Shown in pieces: positions 11,571-24,110 of a DNA stretch of 64,000 nt. Where the stretch lies: the NCBI GenBank assembly GCA_947179155.2, contig OX359285.1, positions 12,957,510-13,021,509 on the forward strand, given 5' to 3'. Made by a program: the position numbers and the translations under genes. The stretch comes from Hedera helix. Taxonomy: Eukaryota > Streptophyta > Magnoliopsida > Apiales > Araliaceae. The notes beneath the pieces are model-generated. The model was given only the letters and a program-made list of their open reading frames with translations, was not told the DNA's origin and did no database searches. Within the stretch, counting starts at the first letter, position 1. Each line of letters starts with the position of its first letter.

Positions 11571-12386
11571 TTTCGGCTTCTTACTAGGTCCTCTTTCTTC
11601 CTTGGTAGCCTTGATCTACCCTCCTAGCTCATTTTCTCCTTCCAACTGAGATCTCCCCTCCTTGTTTTGTCTCTAAAGCTCTCTTGCTTTCTTTAATTAA
11701 ACTCAGTTAAATGAACCAAGTGCTTGCAAGTATTCTTGGTTTGGGCTATTTATAGAGGTGGTGGAAAACTTACGAGTCTTAGTTTATTTTCAACTCACTC
11801 TACTTTTCATCTTTCTCAAGGCCCCCACTTGCTTTAACACTTAACCATCCAATCAAGTAAGTTAATTAAGGTTTAAAGTTAAACTAATTAACAAGACATA
11901 GACCCACTTTTTAGTGAAAGTGATGGTGCCTTGGGGAGGGTTTTAAAGGAGTTTGTTGGAGACTTTTGAGCTTCCTAGAGCCCCAGGCCAAATCCTCTTT
12001 ATTCTCTCTTTTTTTTTTATTTATGCCACCAATTATGATGTCATTTCTTGCATAATTCTCCAACACAAGGACTTGGATTGGGCTTGCTTTCGGGCTTGGT
12101 ATATAACTCTTATTGGGCTTGGAATATATCTTGATAGGTTACTAGTTGGGCTCAATTTAATTGCTTCTCTCATTTCCTTATGTGGGCCTTACTTTATTCA
12201 TTTCATTGTATGGTCCATTATTTATTGAATTCTTGTTTGGCTACTTTTCCAAACATTCAATTTAATTCTCTTCTTGGCTTTCCCTATTTTTTTGTTCCTT
12301 TAATTGATATCTTTCTTGTTTCAATATTTCTTTGCTTGGTCCCATTTAATGTGTTAGGTTATTAACACATGACATTACCTCATACT
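11571..12386. other. Unassigned LTR-like DNA with reverse TATA box
   Basis: Contains a minus-strand TATA-like box (11746-11755) and several TGGGC motifs (12078-12187), like the promoter parts of the LTRs nearby but reversed. No coding region. Probably a fragment of a further LTR. Confidence 0.4.
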
Positions 12387-12901
12387 TGTAATGACCACGA
12401 ATTTTAAATCGCATTGTAATTAGAATTTATAACTAGTTATCAATGAAGTAAATTTTGTGTACATAAAGCGTACTCTTGTGTGATTGAAGGTGTAGATACA
12501 TATGTGTGTATAATTTTTCATTTGTTAAATGTGACGAGTAAGAAGAAATAATAAATGGAAGAATTAATTAAACAAGTCCAAGGCATTATGTGTGCTACGA
12601 TTTGTAATTAAACCAATTTATGGTAGTATAAATATTTTTATATAAGGCAAGTCTAATTAGATTATTTGATTAAACCAAGTGTTTCATTTAATGTGTTGTC
12701 CAATGAAATAATAAAACCTAGCCCAACACTAAATTAAATGCTAGCCTTACAAGATGGTAATGTTACTCCAAATTAATTAATGTCGGTAGCCCAAAAGGGA
12801 ATTAATTGTTGAGCCCAAATGGGAATTAATTGTTGAACCAAAACAAAGTGAATAAACAAGCCCATAGGAAATAAACTAATGGCCCAGTTGATGCAAGTGT
12901 G

Positions 12902-12904
<3 letters not shown>

Positions 12905-12933
<29 letters not shown>
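12905..12933. repeat. (TA)n microsatellite
   Basis: A run of TA dinucleotides within the truncated LTR. Confidence 0.9.
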
Positions 12934-12936
<3 letters not shown>

Positions 12937-14339
12937 AATAAATTATCATTAAAGCAAAAAAAAATGGTGGGAATTGGGGGGAGAGTGGTCGGTCAAGAGG
13001 GGGAGAACCAAGGTGGGTTCAAAGCTCCAAGAAGTTCCCTAAATTACTCCAAGAGAAAGTCTCCCCAATACACATCAAATCTCCTTAAAAAGTGAATATT
13101 GTTTTTAGTGGGATTATAGACTAATTGACTACGTATTGGTTGATTAGAGGAGTTAAGTATACTTACCAATGTCCTACAAATAGAAAGCTCCATCAAAGCT
13201 AGAAAGAATTGGTCATTTTGTTAGTTCACCAAGTAAAGAAAGAGAAAGTTCTAGAGAGAGCTTGTAGAGAGAAAAGAAAACAAGAACACTTGTGAGTTAG
13301 AAAGTTAACCATTTCGGGTAGATCTCAAGGGGAGGAAGTGTATGTCATCTAGATTTGTTTCATATTTTAGGAAGCAAAGAAAGAGAGTATCAAAATCTAG
13401 AAGGTTGAAAAGTTTCCTATCCTTTACATCTATAAGTTTTCTTTTAGTTAATGTTATGTTGTGTTTGGCCATGGTTGATTGTTGGTGATTTTTGTGTTGT
13501 GAAACCATGAAGGGTTAGAAAGAATAAGTGATGAGATTTAATGGTGAAAAATGTGATGAATATACGTATATATGTGAATCTATGCATGAAATGTATTTTC
13601 TATGGTAAAAAATGGATTTTTGTGATAGAAAAGGCATTTTGATGGATCAAAACTTATTTTAAAGCTCTATGGTGTTAGATCTATATTATATATGTAAATC
13701 TACGGTTAAAAATGCTTAATATGTGTTTTCATATGTTGGTTATGTGTTAGAATGGAAGGAAAATGTATATTTACACCTTTCGGCAAAAAAAAACCCTAAC
13801 TTATTATATGATTTGTTATGTTCTAAACTGAGTTGTGATTGTTATTTTTATGAGTTCTATAGCTTGAAAGATAACTCTAGGAGTCATAAGAATAACCCAA
13901 CTTGAATATTTAAAAAATGTGGTGAAATGTGCACGTTATGGTCATTATGGTAAAACATGTTGGTTTCAAAACCCTAGTCGATCAATCCTAATTTGTATGT
14001 CAAAAATATTTTCAAAAAAGTGATTGATCTATGAAATATTGAAGAACCTTAAGTTATGAAGATAACAAAATAAATTTGGTGTCATTTGGATGTGTATATT
14101 TCATTTTATGCAAGGTCTAATCAAAGTAGCAAAATTTAAAAAATTCTGAAAAAACCTAAAAATTGATTCTGCATGACCAAGGTCGGGACCTTATTTTGTA
14201 GTATAAAAATAGGATTGGGGCCCTGTTCCAATTTTTTTTAAAAGAAAAGATATACATATATATATATTTCGAGTCGCGTAGGCCTTTATTAAACGAGTCG
14301 GATTGGATCTTTTAAGTATAAAATGGGTCAAAAAATATA

Positions 14340-14960
14340 TAATTAAATAATATTATTATTAGACTAAATTTAAATAGATAACATATTATTAAATAAATAA
14401 TAATATTAGTAAATAGATAACATATTATTAAATAAATAATAATATTAGAAAATTTATAAAATACTATTAAATGAATAATTATATTAAAAATGTATAAAAT
14501 ATTATTAAATAATTAATAATATTAGAAAATAAATAAAATATTATTAAATGGTTAATAAAATTATAAAAGGAATAAAATATTATTAAATGAATAATAATAT
14601 TAGTAAACAAATAAAATATTATTAAATGATTGATAATATTAAAAAATGAATAAAATATTATTAAATAAAAAATAATATTAGTAGGTAATTAATGTATTAT
14701 TAAATGGTTAAAATGTTATTAAGTGATTAATAATATTAGTAAAAGACTTAAATATTATTATTTGATTAATAATATTAGACAATGATTTAAAGAATATTAA
14801 ATGATTAATAATATTATAAAATAACTTAAATATTATTAAACGGTTAATAATATTAGTTGAAGGTTTAAAGGTTATTAATTGATTAAGATCTTTAACAAGT
14901 GATTTAAATATTATAAAAGGATGATAATATTTATAAGTGTAAGAAATTATTAAATGTTTA
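14340..14960. repeat. AT-rich tandem array with near-palindromic unit
   Basis: Degenerate units of AATATTATTAAATGATTAAT type, about 35-45 bp each, repeat some 15 times. They are the reverse complement of the 39-bp units at 60170-60595. Confidence 0.85.
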
Positions 14961-15580
14961 ATTGTATGATTAAATGATAGATAATTTAAATGTAAGTTGT
15001 TCTAGTGTTATTATTAGGAACCATTATGTGATATACTAATTAGAAAATCAACCTTATGAATGTTAGGTCGTTCCAAAAGGAGTTAATTTAACTTGTGTAA
15101 GCAATAGACTACATTACATGCATGTTTCCTATACCTAGATTTCTATTTATTTTACAAGATCTCTAAGTGGTTTAATTATTAAAAATTAACCCACATCGAT
15201 ATTGTTATTCGCATGTGTGGTAATTAAAGTTTTTTATTCATGAACTGTTTAAGAATAGTCAATACTAATTGTTCAGCTAGACATTGCAAGTATAAATTAG
15301 TTATTTGAATATTGTTAAAGTTTATCCAAACCAATAATTGGTGCGGACTCTTATAATAAGACTGAGAACTAACAACCTTAATAAGGAAAATATAAACGAA
15401 AAATCGAACTTGCGCACAGCTGTCTAAATGTTATGTATACACATATGTGTACAAGAAGTTGATTCCCTTGAATACTAAAATACTAAAAGGGTCAGTTGAA
15501 TGACTGATATGTCTTAACATTAGTTCATGATCCTCAGTGGCCACTCAACAATAAAGACTCAATTTTTTCTGTTAGCAAAA

Positions 15581-16749
15581 GAAATTATTTTTTCATCTGT
15601 TATTTAATTTCAAAATCTTTTCATATATATTCTTACGATCATAATTATTTACTTGTCACTATCTCTTTATTCTTATATATTTTTTAACTTCGTTAGTGTT
15701 CCTTAAAAATCATATTTTTAATAACAATAATATTTTATTATATAATAATATTTTATTATTAAATTATATAAGTATAACTATTTAAGTTTAATTAAGATTT
15801 TATTATTACATAAAATAGGAATATAGGAACAAATAAATAATTTTAAAGAAGAATACTATCATTTATATTATAAACCGAAGAATTATTATTGTATATTTTA
15901 AATTTTTTTTTTATTAATAATTAGTTATATATTATTAGTTAAATAGAATATTTTTGAAGGAAATATTTTTTATATATATAAATTATTGTACACAATATTA
16001 ATTTATTATTAGTAGAATTAATATATTAGTATAGTATAATATAAAAAAGTAAAAATAATACAATTATTTTATAACAAAATAAAATCAGTACTTCGCACAA
16101 GACGATGAGCTAGTTATTATCAACAACGCATATTTGGTTAGAGACTTTAGGAGTTTTTGACAATTTTGAATACTAAATACATTTGAGATACCTGTTCGCT
16201 TAATGAAAGTTGTTCTAAACAAAATTATTTTCAACTTATGAACCCTAAATTCATTGCATAATATAGTTGATAAAAGCAAAAACATTAAATTTTCAGTTTA
16301 TTATTATTTTTTTATTATTATGTCACTACTATAATAAACATGAAATGAAAATAATCTTTAATATTTATATATTTCGTAAATGAAATCTTTTTTTTTTCTT
16401 TTTCTTATCAAAGTGAGGAAATAATATATTCTTTTTATTCCAAAATATAATCTTTTTTTTAAAAGTTAATTTAAAATGTTTTTAAACTCAAAATTTACAT
16501 ATAATTATTTAGCTTTAGTTAATGCAATGATAAATTTTATAAATTATTTAAAATATAGTACTAATTATAAAATCTATTATTTATAAATTATATAAATCTT
16601 AAATTTAAAAATATTTTAAATTAAATTTTAAAAGACTATAATTTTCATATAATTTGAATAGGAAGAATTATAAAATAAATTTTACAAATAAACTTAAATT
16701 CAGATTTTAAGATGAAAGGTTATAAATGTAATATAAACAGAATACAACA
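15581..16749. other. AT-rich intergenic DNA upstream of the MYB gene
   Basis: Very AT-rich with homopolymer runs. No gene, RNA or transposon end recognised. Confidence 0.6.
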
Positions 16750-18032
16750 TCTCTACATTCTTGAGCTGGGAGTCAGTCCTGGTCTCTCGCCTAACTTTGG
16801 TCTCCTCTTCCCATTTTTTTCTCCACTTAGTTTTGCCTCATCTCTGTTATCTCTTCTCTCACTCAGATCCCCTTATCATTCTGCCTTTCTCTCTATATAT
16901 CTCTCCCTATATATATTTAAAATTGAAACTCTATGATTGGATCCTGCCCTTCTTTCTTCACTGATTACGGCTAGGGTTTGGAGACCACTATTTTCCTATA
17001 ATTTTGTGGTCATTTTCGTTGTTCTGAATTTCAGTTTTCCATTTTCTTTAAAAAAATTACAAGAATTTTACTTGTAGCTCAAATTTGTATGAGACTCCTT
17101 TATTACTTGAGTGGATCTAAACATATCTTTATGAGTCGAATAAATGCAGGAGCTATAGCTTGATATATAAAAATTCATATGCTTATGTATCATTATGGTT
17201 GTGAATTGGAAGGTCACACTTTGACTAATATTAATAGCAAGCTGTGCCTTTGTATTTGGGTTTTAATGATTCATCTGTATTTTTATCCAAATCAATTCAA
17301 CTGATTATATTAGTAGACTTGTTACTAAAACTCTTCCTGATTTGTGTCAATTCTAAGGTTATGAGGGTATTATATTTTCTTTGGATTTGATATATTTTGT
17401 TGGGCATTTTAATTTTTCGGCACAATTCTCTGGACTACTATTTCCTTTATCATAATACTAGGGGCTGATCATTCTTCCAGCTGTGAAAAACTTCACGCAG
17501 GTAAAGTTCTTCCTATCCTGCAACACATTTATGTACTAGTGTGCATGTTTTTGTCTCTTATTTATTTATTTTTTATCATCCATTTATCAACAAAGAGTAG
17601 ACGCCAGTTTTTCTATCATGCAAGTATTTATGATTATGGGTTTTGTGTTAAGTGGATCGTTGAATATAGTGTACACTGAATGTCCATTTGTGTTCTTTAT
17701 GAATTATGCATGATTCTACTTTAATTATGCCATCCAGTTATTCCTTCTGATTATGCACCAACAGTAATTGGCTTTAGTTTGAAAATTGGATTTCTGTTTG
17801 TTTTGGAAGTCAAAAGGAGATTATGGGATATTCACCTGTCAAAATTTTAGGTGTATTGTTCACTTTGTGTTAATGCCAATGATGAATCTTTCATTCCATC
17901 TGTTTCTTAGTCTGAAGTTCTCTCGCCGTACTGAACATTAAGTGTAACTGCTGAACAGTAGACGTTATGAAATTGCGTTGGATGTTTGCCTTTATGATGT
18001 ATAATTTGTTTGTTACACTTTTTATTTAGGGG
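16750..18032 (+). promoter_or_regulatory. Probable core promoter and 5' UTR of the GAMYB gene
   Basis: Pyrimidine-rich DNA (16760-16970) with TATATAT stretches near 16897-16918 suits a plant core promoter and leader, but no start site can be fixed. A likely 5'-UTR intron runs 17501-18029: CACGCAG|GTAAAG at its 5' end and TTTATTTAG|GGGATG at its 3' end, so the ATG lies three bases inside the next exon. GAMYB genes often carry introns in the leader. Transcript data would be needed for the true start. Confidence 0.5.
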
Positions 18033-18371
18033 ATGAGCAATATGACAAGTGAAAGTGAGGAAAGGTTGGTGGCTATTGAAGAAGTCAGCTGCAAAGGAAA
18101 CGTGGCAGGTGGTGGTTTGAGTAAAAAAGGTCCCTGGACATCTGCAGAAGATGCAATTTTAGTGGATTATGTCAACAAGCACGGAGAGGGAAACTGGAAT
18201 GCTGTCCAAAAGCACTCAGGACTTTCCCGTTGTGGGAAAAGCTGCCGTCTACGTTGGGCAAACCACCTAAGACCAGATCTGAAGAAAGGTGCATTTACAC
18301 CAGATGAAGAGCGTCGCATCGTTGAACTCCATGCGAATATGGGAAACAAGTGGGCTCAAATGGCTGCCGAG
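18033..18371 (+). CDS. GAMYB: GAMYB coding exon 1 (R2 and most of R3)
   Basis: Codes residues 1-113, from the ATG to MAAE, ending at GCCGAG|GTGTGT. It holds the R2 tryptophans (W35 in KKGPWTSAEDA, W in GNWNAVQKHSG, W in LRWANHLRP) and the first two helices of R3. The phase-0 junction rejoins exon 2 to read MAAE-LPGRTDNE, the standard break position in this family. Confidence 0.93.
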
Positions 18372-21300
18372 GTGTGTTATGATCTTTTAGTCCATGTTTT
18401 ATTTTAAGGAATTTAATAATGTTTTGTTTAATCTGTGTCCAAAATCCAATTGCGTGTGGATGTGCATAGCTTTAAGTCTAGAGCATTGCAATAATTAGAA
18501 GTGGCATTGTTTTCATCTTAATTTAGCATTATTTTAAACTTCCTAGTACATCTTTTATTCAAATTAAGAAAAAGTCAACACTCTAATTGTGGGCGCCAAA
18601 ATTAAAATAAATTATTTAACATAAAAGTAATTCTCTTTCTTGAATAGTGGGCCCCAAAATAAAATATTAAGGATAAAAGCATCTTTCTTGAACAATTTAT
18701 GTATACATTAGCTTATTTGGCACGCATAACAACTTATTTCCGTAATAAGCTGTTATAAAAAAGCTATACCAACAGGACATGTTGATTTATTAAATAATCT
18801 GTTCAAAATTAGCTAGTAAATCAGGTATAAGCTTTTTTAATATAAGCTGTGACAAACAGGGCTTAAGTACGTTTGTTTTATGTAAATTAAAATAAGCTGT
18901 GAACTTACTATTGTGGTTAGAGGAGATCATAAATTGGTTCAATGTTTTTGGCCTTAGGCCCATCAGTGCTCGTAAGAATGTTAAAAATTGTTCAGATCTG
19001 GTGTCAGGTGGTTTAGCAGCTTTACTGCAGGGAAGTGAGGGTTCTTGGCACTTGACAGTGTGTATTTCTTGTGTATGTAGCAAACAGGATGTGATTGATG
19101 GTGATAGTGTGGTAATTACATTAAATTTATAGCAGTAATGGAGGCTGATATGATTACTTTGAAATGGTTAATGGTTGATTGCTTCAGTAGCTGATTTGGT
19201 GGCAGGATATAGCCGTATTAATCAGGGTTCTAAAAATCCCCGCCTAATTCCGATTAATCTCCGCCTAGGTGCTAGGCCCTCCCTTGGCGTCACGCCTAGA
19301 CTGCCTAGCGCCTAGCCTATGTCCAAGAAGGAAAAAAAATCCCTCCAGGAAATTAGGCGAGGCCTAAGCGGAAAATTTAGGACTGTAAATTTTATTTTTT
19401 TTAATTTTAATAACTAAGCAACAAAACGACGTCGTAGGAATAGATGAATAAGTTGAGGGCTGTTCGGGCCTTACTTGGGAAGCGGTTGGTGAAGCATCCA
19501 AAGCGGATAACATGTTAGAGCCTAAGAAAAATAGTAGAAATGTTAGAATAAGAGAACTCAATGGAAAAAAAAATTGTCTGATGATGACACGGAAGAAGAG
19601 GGAGATGAAGAGTATCAGTGTAAGCCCGACAAGGATATTATCTTGGAGGGATATGGAGAAGAGGAGTTAGATAGAGATATAGAGGAATATGGAGATGAGG
19701 ACTATTGGTTTGTAGTTTTTATTATTTGTTTGTGTTTGATATTTAAACAATTGCATATTTTTGTTTGAACTTTGACATTAGCAACATGGATATGTGTTTG
19801 AACTTTAAGCAAAGGTCTTTATTATCTTTATTATAGATTGTTTTTCTTTATAATAGTTTATATTATTGTTTTGTTTGGATAAATGTAAGATAAAATATTA
19901 AAATTGGCTTAAAATAAAAAATTGCGCCTAGGTCCCGCCCAAACCCCACCTAGGCCCCTTAGGCGCTAGGTGCCCCCGGCCGCCCGCCTGGTGCCTTTTA
20001 GAACCTTGGTAATAATCATCTTTGCATTTGTTTCACATAAGGGAAAACGGAAAACGTGAGGGACTCAATTCCTTAAAAGAAAAAGGGAGTACGAGAGACA
20101 TAAAATATTTATGATTAAACATATGATGATATCTACTTTCTCTTACCTACACTTCTCTGCTTATCTGTATGTGTGTGCTTGCGTGCAAGAACTATGAGAA
20201 CATGAGCCTGTTGGAGGAGCCCAAAGGTAATAGAAGGATACAAATATAACTATAATATATCACATGAGGCCTTGATTTTTTTCTAATGAACAGTCCTGAT
20301 AATTTGTGTCTCATATTGCCATCTCATTTCTCTGATACCTTTTGGTTTTTCTTTGTTTGTAGTACTCTCTTATTTATGTATTATATGAGTAGCAGTAATA
20401 TTTATTGTATTCATGTTGTAGTACTAAATTTGTAACTGGAAGGTGTGTAGCGTGTGTTCTATGCCCTTTTGTATACATGACTTTTGGCCTTGCACAGATA
20501 TAATTTTAATGTTTTGTCATACTACCTTTTCGAAAATGTAAAATATTCTAACGTTTGGCTCCAAGTTACTTAACTTGTGTTAAGCCAAATCTATGAAAAG
20601 CTACATATGTTCATAATCTGGGTTGGAAACAATTTGAAGTGTGTTAAATGGTTATCATTTTTGTATTATGTTTTATTGATGGTAGACGATCTTTGTGCTT
20701 TCTGGCATCCAACATGTGACAGTGATGTCTATTCTAAGATATTAATAACAATGTTGTGAGAAGTGTTAGGTGGACCTAGGTGATGAGGGAAAGCCTAGCG
20801 TCTCGACTGCCTAAGCGTTTTAGTTTTATCATTAGTTTGTTTATATTTGTAATAAAACTAAGGTTGTTCTCTTATATTTGTAATAAGACTAACACATTAT
20901 TTGACACAGTTACCCATTTTTTACTTATATTTTAAGTATTGTTCTTATCTTTTAGAATTTTTAGTAATTCTGCGTCATTATAAAAAATGAAGCTTTTATG
21001 AAAATGCATCCCATTTTTACTTTATTGACCCAAGTGCTAACCAGTCTGACCTATATAAAGTTTTCATAAGGCTGGGCCACTGGGGCCCCATCTGAAATGG
21101 CCAAAAGCGAATTTTAAACAAAGGTAAGGCTGAAACTGGGAAAGAAGAAAAAGAATGGTAAAACGTTAGATATATACACATATCTATATATCTCTGATTA
21201 TGTGAGAGGGAGAGTTATTAGTACCTGTTGTGAAGGTCAAGTTTGAAGACTAGAGACTGGTGCGCCTCTCCCGCACAGCGGCAATCGTGCCAATTGCCAA

Positions 21301-23541
21301 CCTTGTACGATCTCTCCCTCTTGCAGTCGCCAATGGCTGGTGTCTACTCCTCACAGTCACGCGACTGCCCAAGGTTTCTTAGAGGACTAGGGTTTTCTTT
21401 GCATGATTTCATCATTTGTGAACTAACATCTGGTCTAATAACTCGTGACTTGACTTTGTTTAATTAATCGTTACTGTTTTTTTTTACAGAAGAAAACCTA
21501 GGAAAATAAAATGTGAAAGAAAAATGTCTAGACCGCCAGGTTGATTGCCTTGGTCCACCTACTCAACCTGGTGTTTTCTCAAGAGACTTGTGCCTAATCG
21601 AATTGTTTTACTACCACCTAAGCCTAGGCAGGTGCCTAGGGCATTTCTTAGAACAATGATTAATAACACTTATTACATTACCAGAAGCTAATAGCATTTG
21701 CATAAAATAATTAATATTTGCAAATATTTTTTTTTTTTGGATGCCAAGCTTAATATTGGTGATTTGAAACAGATCTGTTTTATTGAACTCGTCATTATCT
21801 CATGCACCGAGTTTATTTAGTTTATTTACTTACAAATACACAATGTCCAACAACTCAGGTGGATACCTCATTATAACCGTCATACTGTAGCTCTTACTGA
21901 CACTGTCCCAAAAACTGGAGCTGATTTGTATGTTCCCTTAATTATTAGTTAATCACATTTTTCTAAGTTTTGTCCCTAGGAAGTTCGATTCTTGACATGG
22001 TATGTGAAGACCCACATACTTTTGTACCTGCATAGAATGTTCGTGGCTTTGAATTTAGATAGAAGCAGGCCAGGGACCCTTCACATCACCTTCTTTGCAA
22101 TGGAAGCAAACAAAAAGAATAAAACAGGAAAAATAACAGAAAAAATTTAAGAAATTAAAAATGAGCTCTTCTAGTCTTCCTATTTTCGAACTAGCCTTTC
22201 TTCTGTCTTTCACTTCTTACATTCCCATTTCAACTTCTTAAATGACCTTCGATTAAAGTTTCTTGCTTCCCTTTCTCATTTTTTCCTACTTTTTTTAAAA
22301 TTTTATGGTTGTGCCAATACATTTGATTTGTTGATAACTATAAGAAATTGAAAAATAAATTAACAATAATTACTGTATAAAACAAATATCTAAGAAGAGT
22401 GACATGATTGGTACAACGAAAAACTTCTGGCTCTCTATAGTTCTTTTGAGTGCATAAAGCTGTTTCCAGAGTGTTGAATAGTATCAGCTGTGGGGCATAT
22501 ATGAGGGGTGGGTCACCTTTGCTAAGCGCGTGAAGTTTTTGGTCGGTGATAATGGGAGGATTCTCTTTTGGCTTGACTTATGAATTGACGATCTTGTGTT
22601 GTGGGTTATGTTCTCTTTTATATGGACGTTGATGTTGAGGCTAGACTAGCCAATTACATGACTGAGATTGATGGGAGAGTTGTGTGGCCACCGATATTTC
22701 GAAGACTTTTAAGGATCGGGAGGTTGAGTAGGTGGATAAGTTACTTACACTTTTAGTGGCATTTAATCCATGAGGAGGGGAGCTGTCTCAATGTCTCAAT
22801 TAGATGGAAGGAGTATGGAAGTAGGCTTTTTACAGTGAGATTGTTCTACCCGGTCATATAAGAGAAGTTGAGGAGTTTTCATGGCTGGATGCTTGGTGCT
22901 CGGGAGCCACTTAGAATTTTAGGTTCTTTGTTTAGAGCTGCTTGGGGTTTGATTTGACACGAGAATTTGTGGAAAAGGAAGAAATTCATTGTGAAGAGAT
23001 GTGTGATGTGTCTTTAGGGACTGGGTCTGTTGATCATTTGATGCTCCATTGCGAGGTTGCTCAGAATCGTGGAGTTTGGGTTTTGCTCTTTTGGGGCTGA
23101 TGTGGGTGATGCCTAGGTCAGTATTGGGGCTTCTGTAGGTGCTAGTGGTGTTAGGTTTGGTGGGGAGATACTCAGGAGATGGGCAATTGTTCCTCATTTT
23201 TTCATAGACCATATGGATAGAGAAGTTGTATAGAGCAAGGAGAGACCGATTGTGCAGATTTGGTTCCTATTTTTGAATCGTCTTTGTTGTTTGTTAAATA
23301 AATCGATCTTGTTCCTCTCTAATCTCTTTTGCTGATTTTTTGGGGAGTTTTCTTTAGGGACCGGGTTGGGTTTAGCTCTTTTCCCTTTTTTCTTTTTGTC
23401 TTTGAAGTTGGTTTTGAATTTTGGTTGGGTGCTCTCAGATCTGTTTTTGATGGTTTGTTTTTCTTACAGGCTCCACATGTACATGTGTGTTGCCCCATTT
23501 GGCGGCTTTATATACATATTTACACACACACACACACACAA

Positions 23542-23573
<32 letters not shown>

Positions 23574-24031
23574 GTATAGGGGAATGATCCACAAGGACCA
23601 CTGCCCAAGCTGGTTTTGTGGTCTTATTTTTGGCCAAGTAATCTCTTACCTTCCATCTAAAAACCGAGCAACCAAAAGTATCAGCAAATTATTCTTATAG
23701 ACACAACAAGGCTACTTGCGGATAGTTTTTATGTTAAAAAACTTAGAAAGGGTTAGAGCACTTATTCTCTCTCCTAAATCCATTTTTTTTCTTTCTTTAG
23801 TTAAATTATAAAATTTATTAACTTTTTTCTTAAAAATTTAAAATTGTCAATTTATATATTATTAAAAAGCCATTGTTAAAATCTTCAAAATATGATGCAT
23901 TATTGATATATTGATACACTAGTAATTGTCCATGCCTGAAGGCACGACATAATGAAAAATTAAATTAAAATTTAAAAAATAAAAATATTATTATTATATG
24001 TATTATTATTAAGGAAATTATAAAATATAAA

Positions 24032-24065
<34 letters not shown>

Positions 24066-24067
24066 CA

Positions 24068-24110
<43 letters not shown>

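Larger units (their letters stand above)
12387..15580 (+). mobile_element. Truncated Tekay-type LTR, plus strand
   Basis: Begins TGTAATGACCACGAATTTTA, like the LTR starts at 38504 and 42631. The 3' part (14960-15570) parallels 62300-62890: GTTAGGTCGTTCCAAAAGGAG, GTGCGGACTCTTATAATAAGACT and the CTCAGTGGCCACTCAACA stretch follow in the same order. It lacks the usual GTCACA end and primer site, so it is 3'-truncated near 15580. It holds GCCCA motifs (12721-12887), a TA microsatellite (12905-12933) and an AT-rich tandem array (14340-14960). Confidence 0.65.

Noticed and set aside
16712..16964. Two overlapping ORFs before the MYB gene
   Set aside because: Pyrimidine-rich leader or promoter text; low-complexity Ser/Leu/Phe peptides without similarity.
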